A stretch of 64,000 nucleotides of DNA, taken from positions 366,001 to 430,000 of the forward strand of contig JACJYE010000005.1 in NCBI GenBank assembly GCA_020636255.1. Reading direction: 5' to 3'. The DNA comes from Lewinellaceae bacterium (GTDB taxonomy: Bacteria > Bacteroidota > Bacteroidia > Chitinophagales > Saprospiraceae). This document shows, piece by piece, positions 55,334-63,849 of this stretch; positions within the stretch are counted from its first letter, which is position 1; each line of letters begins with the position of its first letter. Both the position numbers and the translations under genes were made by a program. Below the pieces are notes generated by a model, which saw only the letters and a list, made by a program, of their open reading frames with translations, did not search any database and was not told where the DNA came from.

Positions 55334-56053
55334 TTAATCCTCGTCTTCTTCGCTGACCTCGCGGCCGCCTTTGAGGCTGTCCTGGAGGGCCTCCAGTTCT
55401 TCCCATTTGGCGTCGGCAGCCAGGCGGGCCTGCTTGGCCCAGGTTGCCGGGTCGTGCATGCGGTAGCGGGGGCCTGCCTCATCGAGGATGGCCTGTACTT
55501 TTTCTGCTGGCGCATTGGCCAGGCCTTCCCAGGTATGGATACCGGCGTCGTTGAGCAGGCCTTCGATCTTCGGCCCGATCCCTTCGACCAGTTTAAGGTC
55601 ATCCTGGTTAACTTTTTTGCCGGAAGGCAAAGTGATCTTGTCCGTTTTGGCAGCCTTGGGCTTAGCTTCTTCGGCCGGCTTTTCTGCCACCGGAGCGGCT
55701 GCCGTTTCCACTACAGGAGCCGGAGCTTCAACCACGGGAGCCTGCTTGGCCGCTGGCTTTTTGGCCGGTTTTACCGGAGGAGCCGTTTCTACTGCTACTT
55801 CCTCAGCGAAAACACTGACATAAGTGCGGTTGTGGCTGCGCCTGCGGAAGGAGATGACGCCGTCAATCGCGGCGTGCAGCGTGAAGTCTTTACCCATGTA
55901 TACGTTTTCGCCCGGGTGGAATTTGGTACCACGCTGACGGACGATAATATTGCCAGCTTTAGCGGCCTGGCCGCCGAAGAGCTTCACACCAAGCCGTTTC
56001 GATTTACTGTCCCGGCCGTTATCGGTACTACCTACACCTTTCTTGTGTGCCAT
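55334..56053 (-). CDS. rpmA: ribosomal protein L27 with a C-terminal helix-hairpin-helix extension
   Basis: 239 residues where L27 is normally about 85. Residues 1-88 are a full L27 ('GVGSTDNGRDSKSKRLGVK', 'GNIIVRQRGTKFHPGENV'), and the short Bacillota-type leader is absent. A Pro/Ala/Glu linker (about 90-145) leads to a helix-hairpin-helix domain ('DDLKLVEGIGPKIEGLLNDA', 'ILDEAGPRYRMHDPATWAKQ'). In other Bacteroidota this module is more often found at the end of L21, as I recall; here L21 is short and L27 bears it. No frameshift is needed. The extension could bind rRNA or DNA. It follows rplU by 44 bases. Confidence 0.93.
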   Translation of the reverse strand: MAHKKGVGSTDNGRDSKSKRLGVKLFGGQAAKAGNIIVRQRGTKFHPGENVYMGKDFTLHAAIDGVISFRRRSHNRTYVSVFAEEVAVETAPPVKPAKKPAAKQAPVVEAPAPVVETAAAPVAEKPAEEAKPKAAKTDKITLPSGKKVNQDDLKLVEGIGPKIEGLLNDAGIHTWEGLANAPAEKVQAILDEAGPRYRMHDPATWAKQARLAADAKWEELEALQDSLKGGREVSEEDED

Positions 56054-56097
56054 TGTTCAGAAAATTTTAGAGTGAACAAAATGAAAAACGCCGGGAA

Positions 56098-56406
56098 TTA
56101 AACGGCAATGCTATCGATCTTGATCTTGGTGAAGTGCTGCCGGTGGCCGTTTTTCTTTTGGTACCCCTTGCGGCGCTTCTTCTTGAATACGAGTACTTTG
56201 TCGCCTTTGGCGTGCCCCAGCACAGTGGCGTTGACCTTGGCGTTCAGCACCGGCGTGCCCACGGAAACCTTACTGCCATTATCGATCAGGAGCACCTGGT
56301 CGAAGGCGAGGTTGTCCCCTTCGTTGGCTTCTAGCTGGTGGACGAAGAGCTCCTGCCCTTCCTCAACTTTGAACTGCTGACCAGCTATGTTTACGATTGC
56401 GAACAT
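56098..56406 (-). CDS. rplU: 50S ribosomal protein L21
   Basis: A 102-residue protein of normal length ('MFAIVNIAGQQFKVEEGQEL' start, 'KKRRKGYQKKNGHRQHFTKI' end, the RNA-binding tail of L21). It binds 23S rRNA in the large subunit. It is first in an operon with rpmA. A clear promoter lies 45-75 bases upstream. Confidence 0.97.
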   Translation of the reverse strand: MFAIVNIAGQQFKVEEGQELFVHQLEANEGDNLAFDQVLLIDNGSKVSVGTPVLNAKVNATVLGHAKGDKVLVFKKKRRKGYQKKNGHRQHFTKIKIDSIAV

Positions 56407-56450
56407 TGGTTAGCTTTTGATAAATGAAGAATGATTTTAAAACCGAGGTG

Positions 56451-56481
56451 CAAAGATATACTAATCTAGGATGAAAACAAA
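56451..56481 (-). promoter_or_regulatory. promoter of rplU-rpmA
   Basis: On the minus strand TTTG (56478-56481) and TATCTTTG (56451-56458) are separated by 19 bases. Both boxes match the Bacteroidota consensus. The start point would be near 56444, about 38 bases before the rplU ATG. Confidence 0.8.
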
Positions 56482-56514
56482 GGAGTAGCGGCACATTTTC
56501 TGACATACCGTACT

Positions 56515-57945
56515 TCACTTTCCCTTGCCCTGCACCAGCACCAGCAGGGTGTAGAACATGATCTTGAAGTCCAGGGCCAGAGATATGTTCTCGATATAGA
56601 GGATGTCGAACTTGAGACGTTGCAGCATTTGTTCCAGGTTGGAAGCATAGCCGTATTTGACCTGCCCCCAGGAGGTGATGCCGGGGCGCACCTTGAGCAG
56701 GTGTTTGTAGTGGGGGGCGTGGTTCATGATCTGGTCGATGAAATACTGGCGTTCGGGGCGAGGCCCGACGAGGGACATATCGCCGATGAGCACGTTCCAG
56801 AACTGGGGCAGTTCATCCAGCCGCCATTTGCGCATGATGCTGCCCCAGGGGGTACAGCGGTTGTCGCCGTCGTGCGAGAGCTGGGGGCCGTGCTTTTCGG
56901 CATCGGTGTACATGGAGCGGAATTTGAAAATGGTGAACGGCTTACCGTGCAACCCGATGCGCTGTTGCCGGAAGAAGATGGGCCCTTCGGACGACAGGCG
57001 CACCCGCATAGCGATATAGGCATAAAGCGGCGACAGGAGCAAGAGCATGAGGGCAGAGGCCAGGATGTCGATGAGGCGCTTGACCAGGCGCTGCCATTTG
57101 GGCATGAGGTCCTGCTGTATCTCGATGAGTACGGCGCCGTAGACGTGGTTCATCTTGACGTGGCCAAGCATGATGTCGTACATGTCGGGTATGATCTTGA
57201 CCAACACCTGGCCGCTGTAGTCGAACAGCACATTGAGGATCTCCCGCAGGCGGTTGTGCTCTGAGGTCTCGATGGCGATAATGGCCTCTTCGATATTGTA
57301 TTCCCGTACTACTTCCTCCAGCTGGCCGATGGCGCCGAGCGGGTTCAGGTACTGCGACAGGTCACTTTCACTCTGGCCGTTCACGTCGACGAAACCCATG
57401 AATTTGTAACCCAGGCCTTTGGCGCGGCCGGAGATCTCCCTGTAGAGCTCTGCGGCGTTCTGGTTGCTCCCGATGAGCAGGGTATTGTAGGTGATCCTGC
57501 CTGCTTTCAGCCGCTGGCTGGCACGGGTGAGCAGGTACATACGTGACGTTGCGGTGAAGAAAAAGTGCAGAAAAAAGAGCGTGAAAAAAGAATTGTAATA
57601 GGTCTTGTAGTTCGTCACCACATCGTCGAGGATGAGGGTGAAGAAGAGGAAGAGCACGCCGAAAAAGCTGAGGAAGAGCGTCCGGGCAAGTGTGGCCAGG
57701 CGCGACAGGCGATAGATGTCGCGGTACTGGTCGAAAATAGAATAAAAGAGCAGCCAGCCGGTCGGGATGATGATGATGCCATACCAGAAATTGCTGTCGC
57801 GAAGGACGGGCCATTCGAGTGGTGCGCCTTCCAGGCATTTGCGGTACAGGAAAAAACAAGCCCAGGACAACATAGCCGTGCCAAAATCCGCTATCTGATA
57901 TATCAGCGTATGCAGCTGGCGCCGGCGGGTCATGTTTTGCACCAT
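56515..57945 (-). CDS. polyprenyl-phosphate sugar phosphotransferase (exopolysaccharide initiation)
   Basis: 476 residues from ATG 57945 (57933 also possible); the longer frame overlaps the preceding lipoprotein gene. Five membrane helices and a CoA-binding-like nucleotide domain ('YNTLLIGSNQNAAELYREI') precede the bacterial sugar transferase domain: 'RLIDILASALMLLLLSPLYA', 'FFRQQRIGLHGKPFTIFKF', 'RKWRLDELPQFWNVLIGDMS', 'LVGPRPERQYF'. It transfers a sugar-1-phosphate to undecaprenyl phosphate, the first step of capsule, exopolysaccharide or O-antigen synthesis. It is the last gene of an operon with the lipoprotein and the Gfo/Idh enzyme. Confidence 0.92.
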   Translation of the reverse strand: MVQNMTRRRQLHTLIYQIADFGTAMLSWACFFLYRKCLEGAPLEWPVLRDSNFWYGIIIIPTGWLLFYSIFDQYRDIYRLSRLATLARTLFLSFFGVLFLFFTLILDDVVTNYKTYYNSFFTLFFLHFFFTATSRMYLLTRASQRLKAGRITYNTLLIGSNQNAAELYREISGRAKGLGYKFMGFVDVNGQSESDLSQYLNPLGAIGQLEEVVREYNIEEAIIAIETSEHNRLREILNVLFDYSGQVLVKIIPDMYDIMLGHVKMNHVYGAVLIEIQQDLMPKWQRLVKRLIDILASALMLLLLSPLYAYIAMRVRLSSEGPIFFRQQRIGLHGKPFTIFKFRSMYTDAEKHGPQLSHDGDNRCTPWGSIMRKWRLDELPQFWNVLIGDMSLVGPRPERQYFIDQIMNHAPHYKHLLKVRPGITSWGQVKYGYASNLEQMLQRLKFDILYIENISLALDFKIMFYTLLVLVQGKGK

Positions 57946-58007
57946 AGTACTGTTTGTAGTTAGTTGCTGTGTTATTCCGGCCTGAACCGGGCCCTTGCCG
58001 GTAGCGG

Positions 58008-58907
58008 TCAGAAATGTAGCAATTTGATATTGTCCAGCCAAACGTGAGCCTGGTTTCGGCTCAGCTGGCCATTCTCGATAGGGATATAGGCCTGAAAAAC
58101 GACCTGGTATTTATCGAGGCCGATCTCCGTAATGATGTAGGAGAGGTTGAAATATATCTTGTTCCATTGATCTTTGGGGGTGAAGCCGGGGTTCAGGACG
58201 AGCACTTCCTGCGAAGCGGAGCCGTTCAGGGTGTTGCCAACCAGGCCGAACACGACGGGGACGTCCGATTTGTAATTAACCTCCAGATAGACCAGCGTGC
58301 TTTTATCTGCCAGGCCCGTGAAATAGTCATTGGTGGCCACTTCGAATATGGACATGCTGGTATCCAGGGTGATCAGGCAGGCTCCGTTCCCTTCAAAGAC
58401 ATCCGTATTGGTGAGCTGGATCTGGTCGAGCGACCCGCGCCGCACATCCTGAAAGATCTGGGAGTTGCCCTCGAAATTCTCGATAAAGGCGAAATTCACG
58501 TCACTGCGGTAGCGGATGGCCGGGCGCAGGGTATCCACCATATCGGGGGTGAGCGTGCGCGTCACCCGGTAGTCCTGGTAATAGGGGTAAATATCCGGCG
58601 TGGCATTGATGCCGTTATCTTTAATGCCCGCCTGCAGCACGATATCCCGCTCGCCGACTTCCAGCAGAGGGATGAATGCGGGAAGCGTATATGCGCCGAG
58701 AAAGTCACCATCGACGCTCAGCCACACATCCGTGATCTTTTCCGATGCCGAGCCTTCCGTGACGGTATTAGTGGTGAAGGTAAAATCAGGGACGTAGAGG
58801 TATGCCGGGATGCCCTCCTCCGGGTTGATGATGTCGCAGGCCGCCAGGGGCAGCAGCGCCAGCAGAAGCCAACGGGTAATGTGTGTGCGTAACATTTTAC
58901 TTTTCAT
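58008..58907 (-). CDS. lipoprotein of unknown function, LamG-like fold possible
   Basis: A 299-residue protein with a lipobox (LLPLAAC, lipidated Cys near residue 24). The body has a PEGA-like/Ig segment ('SVDGDFLGAYTLPAFIPLLE') and then a concanavalin-like stretch ('NFEGNSQIFQDVRRGSLDQI' and 'YFNLSYIITEIGLDKYQVVF'). I do not recognise a named family. It lies 33 bases after the Gfo/Idh gene and 62 bases before the sugar transferase, so it is probably part of the same envelope-polysaccharide operon. Confidence 0.75.
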   Translation of the reverse strand: MKSKMLRTHITRWLLLALLPLAACDIINPEEGIPAYLYVPDFTFTTNTVTEGSASEKITDVWLSVDGDFLGAYTLPAFIPLLEVGERDIVLQAGIKDNGINATPDIYPYYQDYRVTRTLTPDMVDTLRPAIRYRSDVNFAFIENFEGNSQIFQDVRRGSLDQIQLTNTDVFEGNGACLITLDTSMSIFEVATNDYFTGLADKSTLVYLEVNYKSDVPVVFGLVGNTLNGSASQEVLVLNPGFTPKDQWNKIYFNLSYIITEIGLDKYQVVFQAYIPIENGQLSRNQAHVWLDNIKLLHF

Positions 58908-58940
58908 AGCTTTTTTGATTTACAATAGTATGCTTGATCC

Positions 58941-59930
58941 TTACTTTAACGCACCGATCCGTTTTTCTATATCTTCCATGATCTGATAAGCCAGTTTAAG
59001 GGCGCGGTAGCCGTCTTCGATGCTGACTACGGGCTGGCTACCGTCGAGGATCGCATCGGCGAAGCTCTCCAGTTCCATCTTAATGGCGTTCACCTGTTCG
59101 ATCTCCGGAAGGGCCATGTGCAGGTACTTTTTGCCGCGGGGTGTTTCCAGTTCCATCAGGTTGTCGTCGGGCAGGTTGGTGGCATCGGTATCGAACAGGC
59201 GGACGACCTGTGCCTGCTTGTCCAGGAAGTCGAGGCTGATGTAGGTGTCCGGCTGGAACAGCCGCAGTTTTCGCATCTGTTTCAGCGAGATGCGGCTGGC
59301 GGTAAGGTTGGCCACACAACCGTTCTCGAACTCGATACGGGCGTTGCAGATGTCGGCCGTGTCGCTTACGACCGGCACGCCGCTGGCGCTCACCCGTTTC
59401 ACTTCCGAAGGTACCAGGCTGAGAATGATATCCAGGTCGTGGATCATCAGGTCGAGGATGACGGAAACGTCGGTGCCCCGGGGGTTGAACACGGCCAGGC
59501 GGTGCGCTTCCATAAACATGGGGTTGAGCTGAATATCACCCAGCGCAAGCAGTGCGGGGTTGAATCGTTCGACATGCCCTACCTGAACCTTGACGCCGTA
59601 TTCCTGGCTCATGCGAAGCAGGGCCTCGGCTTCTTCCATAGTATGCGTCAGCGGTTTTTCGATGAAAATATGTTTCCCTCTGCGGATAGCATGCGATGCC
59701 AGTTCAAAATGCGTAACGGTCGGGGTGACGATATCCACGACGTCCACCTCGTCGAGCAGGGCATCGAGATCTTCCCACCGCCTGGCTCCCGATTGTTCTT
59801 CGGCCTGCCGGGCCGAACGGTTGTCAGGGTCGTAAAAACCTACGAGTTCATAATGATCTTTGGCCAGATTAATACATTTCAGGTGGATCTTTCCCAAATG
59901 TCCAACCCCCAGAACCCCTATTTTTAACAT
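58941..59930 (-). CDS. Gfo/Idh/MocA family oxidoreductase
   Basis: 329 residues from ATG 59930 (MLKIGVLGVGHLGKIHL); the open frame extends 16 codons further but the Rossmann motif GVGHLG fits this start. The catalytic lysine motif is 'IFIEKPLTHTMEEAEALL' and the substrate-domain marker 'DLMIHDLDIILSLV' is present. Enzymes of this type dehydrogenate nucleotide sugars and similar compounds. It is first in the operon with a lipoprotein and an exopolysaccharide sugar transferase, so a sugar-nucleotide role is plausible. Confidence 0.9.
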   Translation of the reverse strand: MLKIGVLGVGHLGKIHLKCINLAKDHYELVGFYDPDNRSARQAEEQSGARRWEDLDALLDEVDVVDIVTPTVTHFELASHAIRRGKHIFIEKPLTHTMEEAEALLRMSQEYGVKVQVGHVERFNPALLALGDIQLNPMFMEAHRLAVFNPRGTDVSVILDLMIHDLDIILSLVPSEVKRVSASGVPVVSDTADICNARIEFENGCVANLTASRISLKQMRKLRLFQPDTYISLDFLDKQAQVVRLFDTDATNLPDDNLMELETPRGKKYLHMALPEIEQVNAIKMELESFADAILDGSQPVVSIEDGYRALKLAYQIMEDIEKRIGALK

Positions 59931-60036
59931 TTCTTCGTGTTTTAGCAAGTTAAGCTTAACAAGCGCTTTTCGAAGCAACCAGGCTGCAATAAACGTAAGT
60001 CAGGGAACCGGCAACGCCTTCGGCGCAACCGATCGG

Positions 60037-60068
60037 CAAAAGTACGAGAGTTCGGCGGAAAGGGCAAA
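60037..60068 (-). promoter_or_regulatory. promoter of the Gfo/Idh-lipoprotein-glycosyltransferase operon
   Basis: On the minus strand TTTG (60065-60068) and TACTTTTG (60037-60044) are 20 bases apart. The leader would be about 100 bases. Confidence 0.75.
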
Positions 60069-60085
60069 AGGTTTTACGGTTTCCT

Positions 60086-60394
60086 TCACTCCCTAAAATA
60101 CATCAGCACTGCGCCGAAGAGGGTGATCAGGGCGATCAGTACGGTGGCCATGCGGATGGAGTATTGCATGTGGTTGACGAAGGTGAGGATCTCCTGTTTC
60201 ATGTGCGGGTATTGGGGGAATATCTCTTCCTCCATTTTCCGGCGGTTAAACACGTGAGCCGCGCCAAATTCCACCCGGTTTTCCACCAGCTTGCGGTATG
60301 TGCGAAGCACTCTGACCCTGAAGTATACATTCAGGAACAGCATGGCCACGAAAAGCCCGATAACGATAGAGATCAGCAGAATGAGCATAAGCAT
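60086..60394 (-). CDS. small two-helix membrane protein of unknown function
   Basis: A 102-residue protein with an N-terminal membrane helix (MLILLISIVIGLFVAMLFLN) and a C-terminal one ('IRMATVLIALITLFGAVLMY') on either side of a polar, charged middle. I cannot name a family. A -7 box candidate (TAAATTTG, 60411-60418, minus strand) is 17 bases upstream of the start codon. The gene is separated from its neighbours and from the next promoter by short gaps. Confidence 0.65.
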   Translation of the reverse strand: MLMLILLISIVIGLFVAMLFLNVYFRVRVLRTYRKLVENRVEFGAAHVFNRRKMEEEIFPQYPHMKQEILTFVNHMQYSIRMATVLIALITLFGAVLMYFRE

Positions 60395-60440
60395 GTGTGG
60401 ATTGCTCCGGCAAATTTAAGAAAAACAGGCGTCAAGTTTT

Positions 60441-61247
60441 TTAGTGTACAAGCTGTTCTTCGAGCATGGCCCGTATTTCCGCACTGCCGGGTTTAGGCGC
60501 ATCTATAGCGACGATGGCCCTGTCTTTGCCCAGCAGGGCATAGTGCGGTATGCTGGAAATGAGGAACTGGCCGGCATAGTCCGATTGCATACCACCTTTA
60601 ATATACAGAGGTACGATGTTGGGCAATTGTTCGTGCCTGCTCAGGGCTTTCTTCCAGCGCTCGGGGCTTTGGTCGAACGACAGGGTGAGGATGACGAAAT
60701 CCTTTTGCCCGGCGTATTGCCTGGCCAGCTCCTGCAGGTAAGGGAGCTGTTCCATACAGGGTGCGCACCAGGAAGCCCAGGTATCGATATAAACGACTTT
60801 GTCGTCGAAGTCGCTGAGCTGCCGTTCATGGCCGGCGGTATCGAGTGCGGTAAGGTCGATGGCCTGGCGGCCCTGGCGGTTCTGGTAGTACCAGTCCAGC
60901 TGTTCCTGATAGAGCGGGCGATAGGGGTTGCCGGGGCCCAGGTGGTAATCGAGCGAGGCGATGGCCTGGGGGCTCAGGAGCGGGAGGTGTGCCTTAAAGG
61001 CCTCATCGCCGTCGAGCAGGGCGGCGAGGTAAAGGGATTGCAGCAGGTGTGCCTGGGCCGTATCGCGCACTTCTCTGCCGAGATAGTCGAAAAAAGCCCC
61101 ATTGCTGGACAGGGGCCCATGTTCCTGCTGGTACCGGAGGTCCAGCTTTTTCAGGATGGCCAGGGGGGCTTCTGTCTTGCAACTGCTCAGCAGTGAAAGC
61201 CCGGCCCAAATGGTGATGATAAAAATGCGGGGCATAGGTTTAAGCAT
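60441..61247 (-). CDS. TlpA-like thioredoxin-fold lipoprotein
   Basis: About 268 residues from ATG 61247 (MLKPMPRIFIITIWAG; ATG 61235 also possible). The signal ends LSLLSSC, a lipobox. The C-terminal domain is TlpA/ResA-like, with WASWCAPC carrying the CxxC pair and a cis-Pro loop 'SSIPHYALLG'. Such proteins are periplasmic thiol-disulphide reductases; cytochrome c maturation or general redox are possible roles. The N-terminal 110 residues are helical and unassigned. It is divergent from the lipocalin-like lipoprotein. Confidence 0.85.
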   Translation of the reverse strand: MLKPMPRIFIITIWAGLSLLSSCKTEAPLAILKKLDLRYQQEHGPLSSNGAFFDYLGREVRDTAQAHLLQSLYLAALLDGDEAFKAHLPLLSPQAIASLDYHLGPGNPYRPLYQEQLDWYYQNRQGRQAIDLTALDTAGHERQLSDFDDKVVYIDTWASWCAPCMEQLPYLQELARQYAGQKDFVILTLSFDQSPERWKKALSRHEQLPNIVPLYIKGGMQSDYAGQFLISSIPHYALLGKDRAIVAIDAPKPGSAEIRAMLEEQLVH

Positions 61248-61374
61248 TTTGCGCAAAAGAAACGAAGCCCGGCAACATTTCCAGTGATCGGGCTCACTAA
61301 TAAAGCAGGCCCTGCCAGAAAAAATGGCAGGAACCCAACCCTTTTCCCTTTCCATCCTGTCTTACGAATAAACT

Positions 61375-61794
61375 ATGATTCAGAAAAAATGCTCAATGCT
61401 GCTGTATGTGTTGCTCTTCGGGGCACTGATGGGCTGTAATAAGGCAGAACCCGCCATCACATCAGCAGGGCCGGAAGATCTCATCGGTTTTTGGAAGCTG
61501 GAAAACTGGCTTGAGGATAACAACACCAGTTTTATCGCTGTGCCTTCCGATGCAGGCCTGGAAATCTATGAAAAAAGCCAGATGATGGAATTCCGTTCGG
61601 ACGGTTTTTTCAGGCAGTTCTTCTGGAACTGGTGCGGTACGCCGCCTGTGATCCCCTCCGACTGGATGCCTGGCCAATGGCAGGAATTGTCAGAAGGGCA
61701 CATCGAGGTCCAGTTCAGCGAAGCTGTTACGCCCCGGCATTTCGAGATCATCGAACTCAACGAAACGCATTTAGTGATCCATTGGATCGATTGA
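61375..61794 (+). CDS. small lipocalin-like lipoprotein
   Basis: A 139-residue protein with lipobox LFGALMGC. The rest has the 'LIGFWKLENW' entry and 'EFRSDGFFRQFFWNWCG' strand pattern of small lipocalin-like beta-barrels (DUF4488/lipocalin_5-like) common in Bacteroidota. No specific ligand can be read. It is followed by a terminator shared with serC. Confidence 0.7.
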   Translation: MIQKKCSMLLYVLLFGALMGCNKAEPAITSAGPEDLIGFWKLENWLEDNNTSFIAVPSDAGLEIYEKSQMMEFRSDGFFRQFFWNWCGTPPVIPSDWMPGQWQELSEGHIEVQFSEAVTPRHFEIIELNETHLVIHWID

Positions 61795-61816
61795 TTTTAA
61801 GCAGTACTTGCAACGC

Positions 61817-61856
61817 AAAGGGCAGGAAAACCGCTGGAGCGGTACCTGCCCTTTTT
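61817..61856 (+). terminator. terminator between the lipocalin-like gene and serC
   Basis: A 10-bp stem (61817-61826 with 61845-61854) leads directly into TTTTT. It is 23 bases past the lipoprotein stop and may serve both convergent genes. Confidence 0.85.
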
Positions 61857-61883
61857 CTATAGGTATAAGCTTGTCTTGTCTGC

Positions 61884-62960
61884 CTAGCCGTTCTTCTGTG
61901 CGAAATCCTGCATCACGCTTACCAGTACACCGATGCTTTCGGGTGCCATGGCATTATAGATAGAAGCGCGGAAGCCGCCAACCGAACGATGCCCTTTAAC
62001 ATCGACACAGCCGGCGTCCTTGGTGGCTTGCAGGAATGCCGGCGCCATTTCCTCTTTGCCTTCTGCCATGACGAATGTGGCGTTCATCAGGGAGCGGTCC
62101 TCCTTTGCGGCCACTCCTCTGAACATGGGGTTGGCGTCGATCTCGTCATAAAGCGCTTTGGCTTTGGCCTCGTTGTGGCGGGCCATACCCTGCAATCCGC
62201 CGTTGGCCTTGATCCAGCGCATGGTCAGCATGCTTACGTAGATGGGGAATACCGGAGGCGTATTATAGGTAGAGCCATTTTCGAGGTGGATGCGATAGTC
62301 GAGCATCGAAGGCAGTTTGCGGCTTACCCGGCCCAGCATATCCTTCCGTACGATCACCAGTGTTACCCCGGCAGGCCCGAGGTTCTTCTGAGCGCCGGCA
62401 TAGATCAGGCCGAAGCGGTTCACGTCGACCGGGCGGCTGAACATATCAGAAGACATGTCGGCGACGAAAGGTACGTTCGTTTCCGGCCAGCTGTGGTACT
62501 GCGTCCCGAAGATCGTGTTGTTGCTGGTCAGGTGCAGGTACTGAGCGTGGGCGGGAATTTCGTACTGCTTGGGTATATAGGCATAGTTTTGCGGCTTGGA
62601 CGAGGCTACGACTTCTACGGCCCCGAAGTTGCGGGCTTCCTTGATCGCCTTTGCCGACCAACTGCCCGTATCGGCATAGGCGGCCATCTTGTCATCGTCC
62701 AGCAGGTTCATGGGAGCCATGAAGAACTGGGTGCTGGCGCCACCCGTCAGCCAGGCCAGGCCGTAGTCGTCGCTGAGGCCCAGCAGTTCGCGCACCAGTT
62801 CATCGGCTTCCTCCAGGACTGCGCTGAATGATGGGCTGCGGTGTGATATTTCCAATATCGATAGGCCGATACCGTTGAAATCTCTGACGGCTTGCGCTGC
62901 TTCTTCCAAAACACTGGCCGGCAGAATGGCCGGCCCGGCACTGAAGTTGTGCTTTTTCAT
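61884..62960 (-). CDS. serC: phosphoserine aminotransferase
   Basis: A 358-residue fold-type I PLP enzyme of normal length. 'KKHNFSAGPAILPASVLEE' and 'LEISHRSPSF' are diagnostic for SerC, and 'YAGAQKNLGPAG' carries the PLP lysine K192. The C-terminal 'GHRSVGGFRASIYNA' binds substrate. It makes 3-phosphoserine from 3-phosphohydroxypyruvate for serine (and a step of pyridoxal) synthesis in the cytoplasm. serA is not in this window. A -7 box candidate is upstream. Confidence 0.97.
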   Translation of the reverse strand: MKKHNFSAGPAILPASVLEEAAQAVRDFNGIGLSILEISHRSPSFSAVLEEADELVRELLGLSDDYGLAWLTGGASTQFFMAPMNLLDDDKMAAYADTGSWSAKAIKEARNFGAVEVVASSKPQNYAYIPKQYEIPAHAQYLHLTSNNTIFGTQYHSWPETNVPFVADMSSDMFSRPVDVNRFGLIYAGAQKNLGPAGVTLVIVRKDMLGRVSRKLPSMLDYRIHLENGSTYNTPPVFPIYVSMLTMRWIKANGGLQGMARHNEAKAKALYDEIDANPMFRGVAAKEDRSLMNATFVMAEGKEEMAPAFLQATKDAGCVDVKGHRSVGGFRASIYNAMAPESIGVLVSVMQDFAQKNG

Positions 62961-63021
62961 TGTTCCTGAGTTTTAATCTCTACTACGAATGATGCGTTTC
63001 AGCCCTTTTTCTGAAACGCTG

Positions 63022-63029
63022 CAAAAATA
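63022..63029 (-). promoter_or_regulatory. -7 box candidate for serC
   Basis: TATTTTTG on the minus strand, about 62 bases before the serC ATG. No TTG at the usual spacing. A palindrome CCAATAGCTATTGG (63043-63056) overlaps the -33 area and could be an operator. Confidence 0.45.
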
Positions 63030-63263
63030 GGTTTTTTCCGTACCAATAGCTATTGGAAATCACGATGGCCTGCAATAGTATTATATAGCTGTGTGCAGCT
63101 TCGAAATTCCTGGAAAAAAATTTAATTTGATAAAAGCCCCTGTCCTTGCCTGTTAATTTGGAGTGCGCGAACTTCACTTCGCGTTGGCCGCGCAGTAAGG
63201 CCTGGCGGCAGATTTTTCGGCAGAGGGGGCTCCGGCCGCCGGGCGCATTTTTTTTTCCAGGGC

Positions 63264-63294
63264 TTGTGCAATCCAAAACCGCGCCTTATGTTTG
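63264..63294 (+). promoter_or_regulatory. rrn promoter P1
   Basis: TTG (63264-63266) and TATGTTTG (63287-63294) are 20 bases apart. It is the most distal of three tandem promoters before the 16S gene. The initial transcribed sequence (CACCGCTTTTGAAGAAAG) is nearly repeated at P2. Confidence 0.7.
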
Positions 63295-63354
63295 CACCGC
63301 TTTTGAAGAAAGCAGGCATCAGCAAAGGCTGAGCAAAAAAAAGTTGAAGAAAAA

Positions 63355-63386
63355 TTTGCAGAGAATAAAAAGGCACCTTACCTTTG
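63355..63386 (+). promoter_or_regulatory. rrn promoter P2
   Basis: TTTG (63355-63358) and TACCTTTG (63379-63386), spacing 20. Downstream sequence (CATCCGCTTTTGAAGAAAG) copies P1, which points to a local duplication of about 92 bases. Confidence 0.75.
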
Positions 63387-63491
63387 CATCCGCTTTTGAA
63401 GAAAGGCGTTGGAAAAAGGAGGAGGTTGAAGGCGTTTCAGCAAGGTGTAGCCGGTGTGGGCAGAGGGGATAGAAATTTAAGCGGCCAAAAA

Positions 63492-63523
63492 TTTTGCTGA
63501 GCGGGGAGGAAGGGTTATCTTTG
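63492..63523 (+). promoter_or_regulatory. rrn promoter P3
   Basis: TTTTG (63492-63496) and TATCTTTG (63516-63523), spacing 19. It is the closest promoter, about 330 bases before the mature 16S end. The transcribed leader 63530-63849 is purine-rich and holds no gene that I can see. Confidence 0.75.
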
Positions 63524-63849
63524 CATTCCCTTTGCGGATGAGCGAAGGGGAAAGGCAGGCGGAAGGGCCCTGGCAAAGGGTTTGGAAGCCGGGAAAGACA
63601 AGCGAAAGGCAGCCTGTATAAGAAGGCTGGAAAGGATAAGCCGGGAGCTTTGGAAGCTGCACGGAAGAAGTGCGAGGCGTCCAGGGGAACCAGGCGAGAC
63701 CAGGCGAAGCTGAAGAGCGGAGCCAAAAAAGTTCATTGACACTGATGCAGAAAAAGGTAAGCACTCATTAAGAAGTAAGCTTATGCGAAAAAGAACGTTA
63801 GGTTAAACTGAGTTGAAAGGAACTTGCCAATACAGGCATCAAAATCTTT

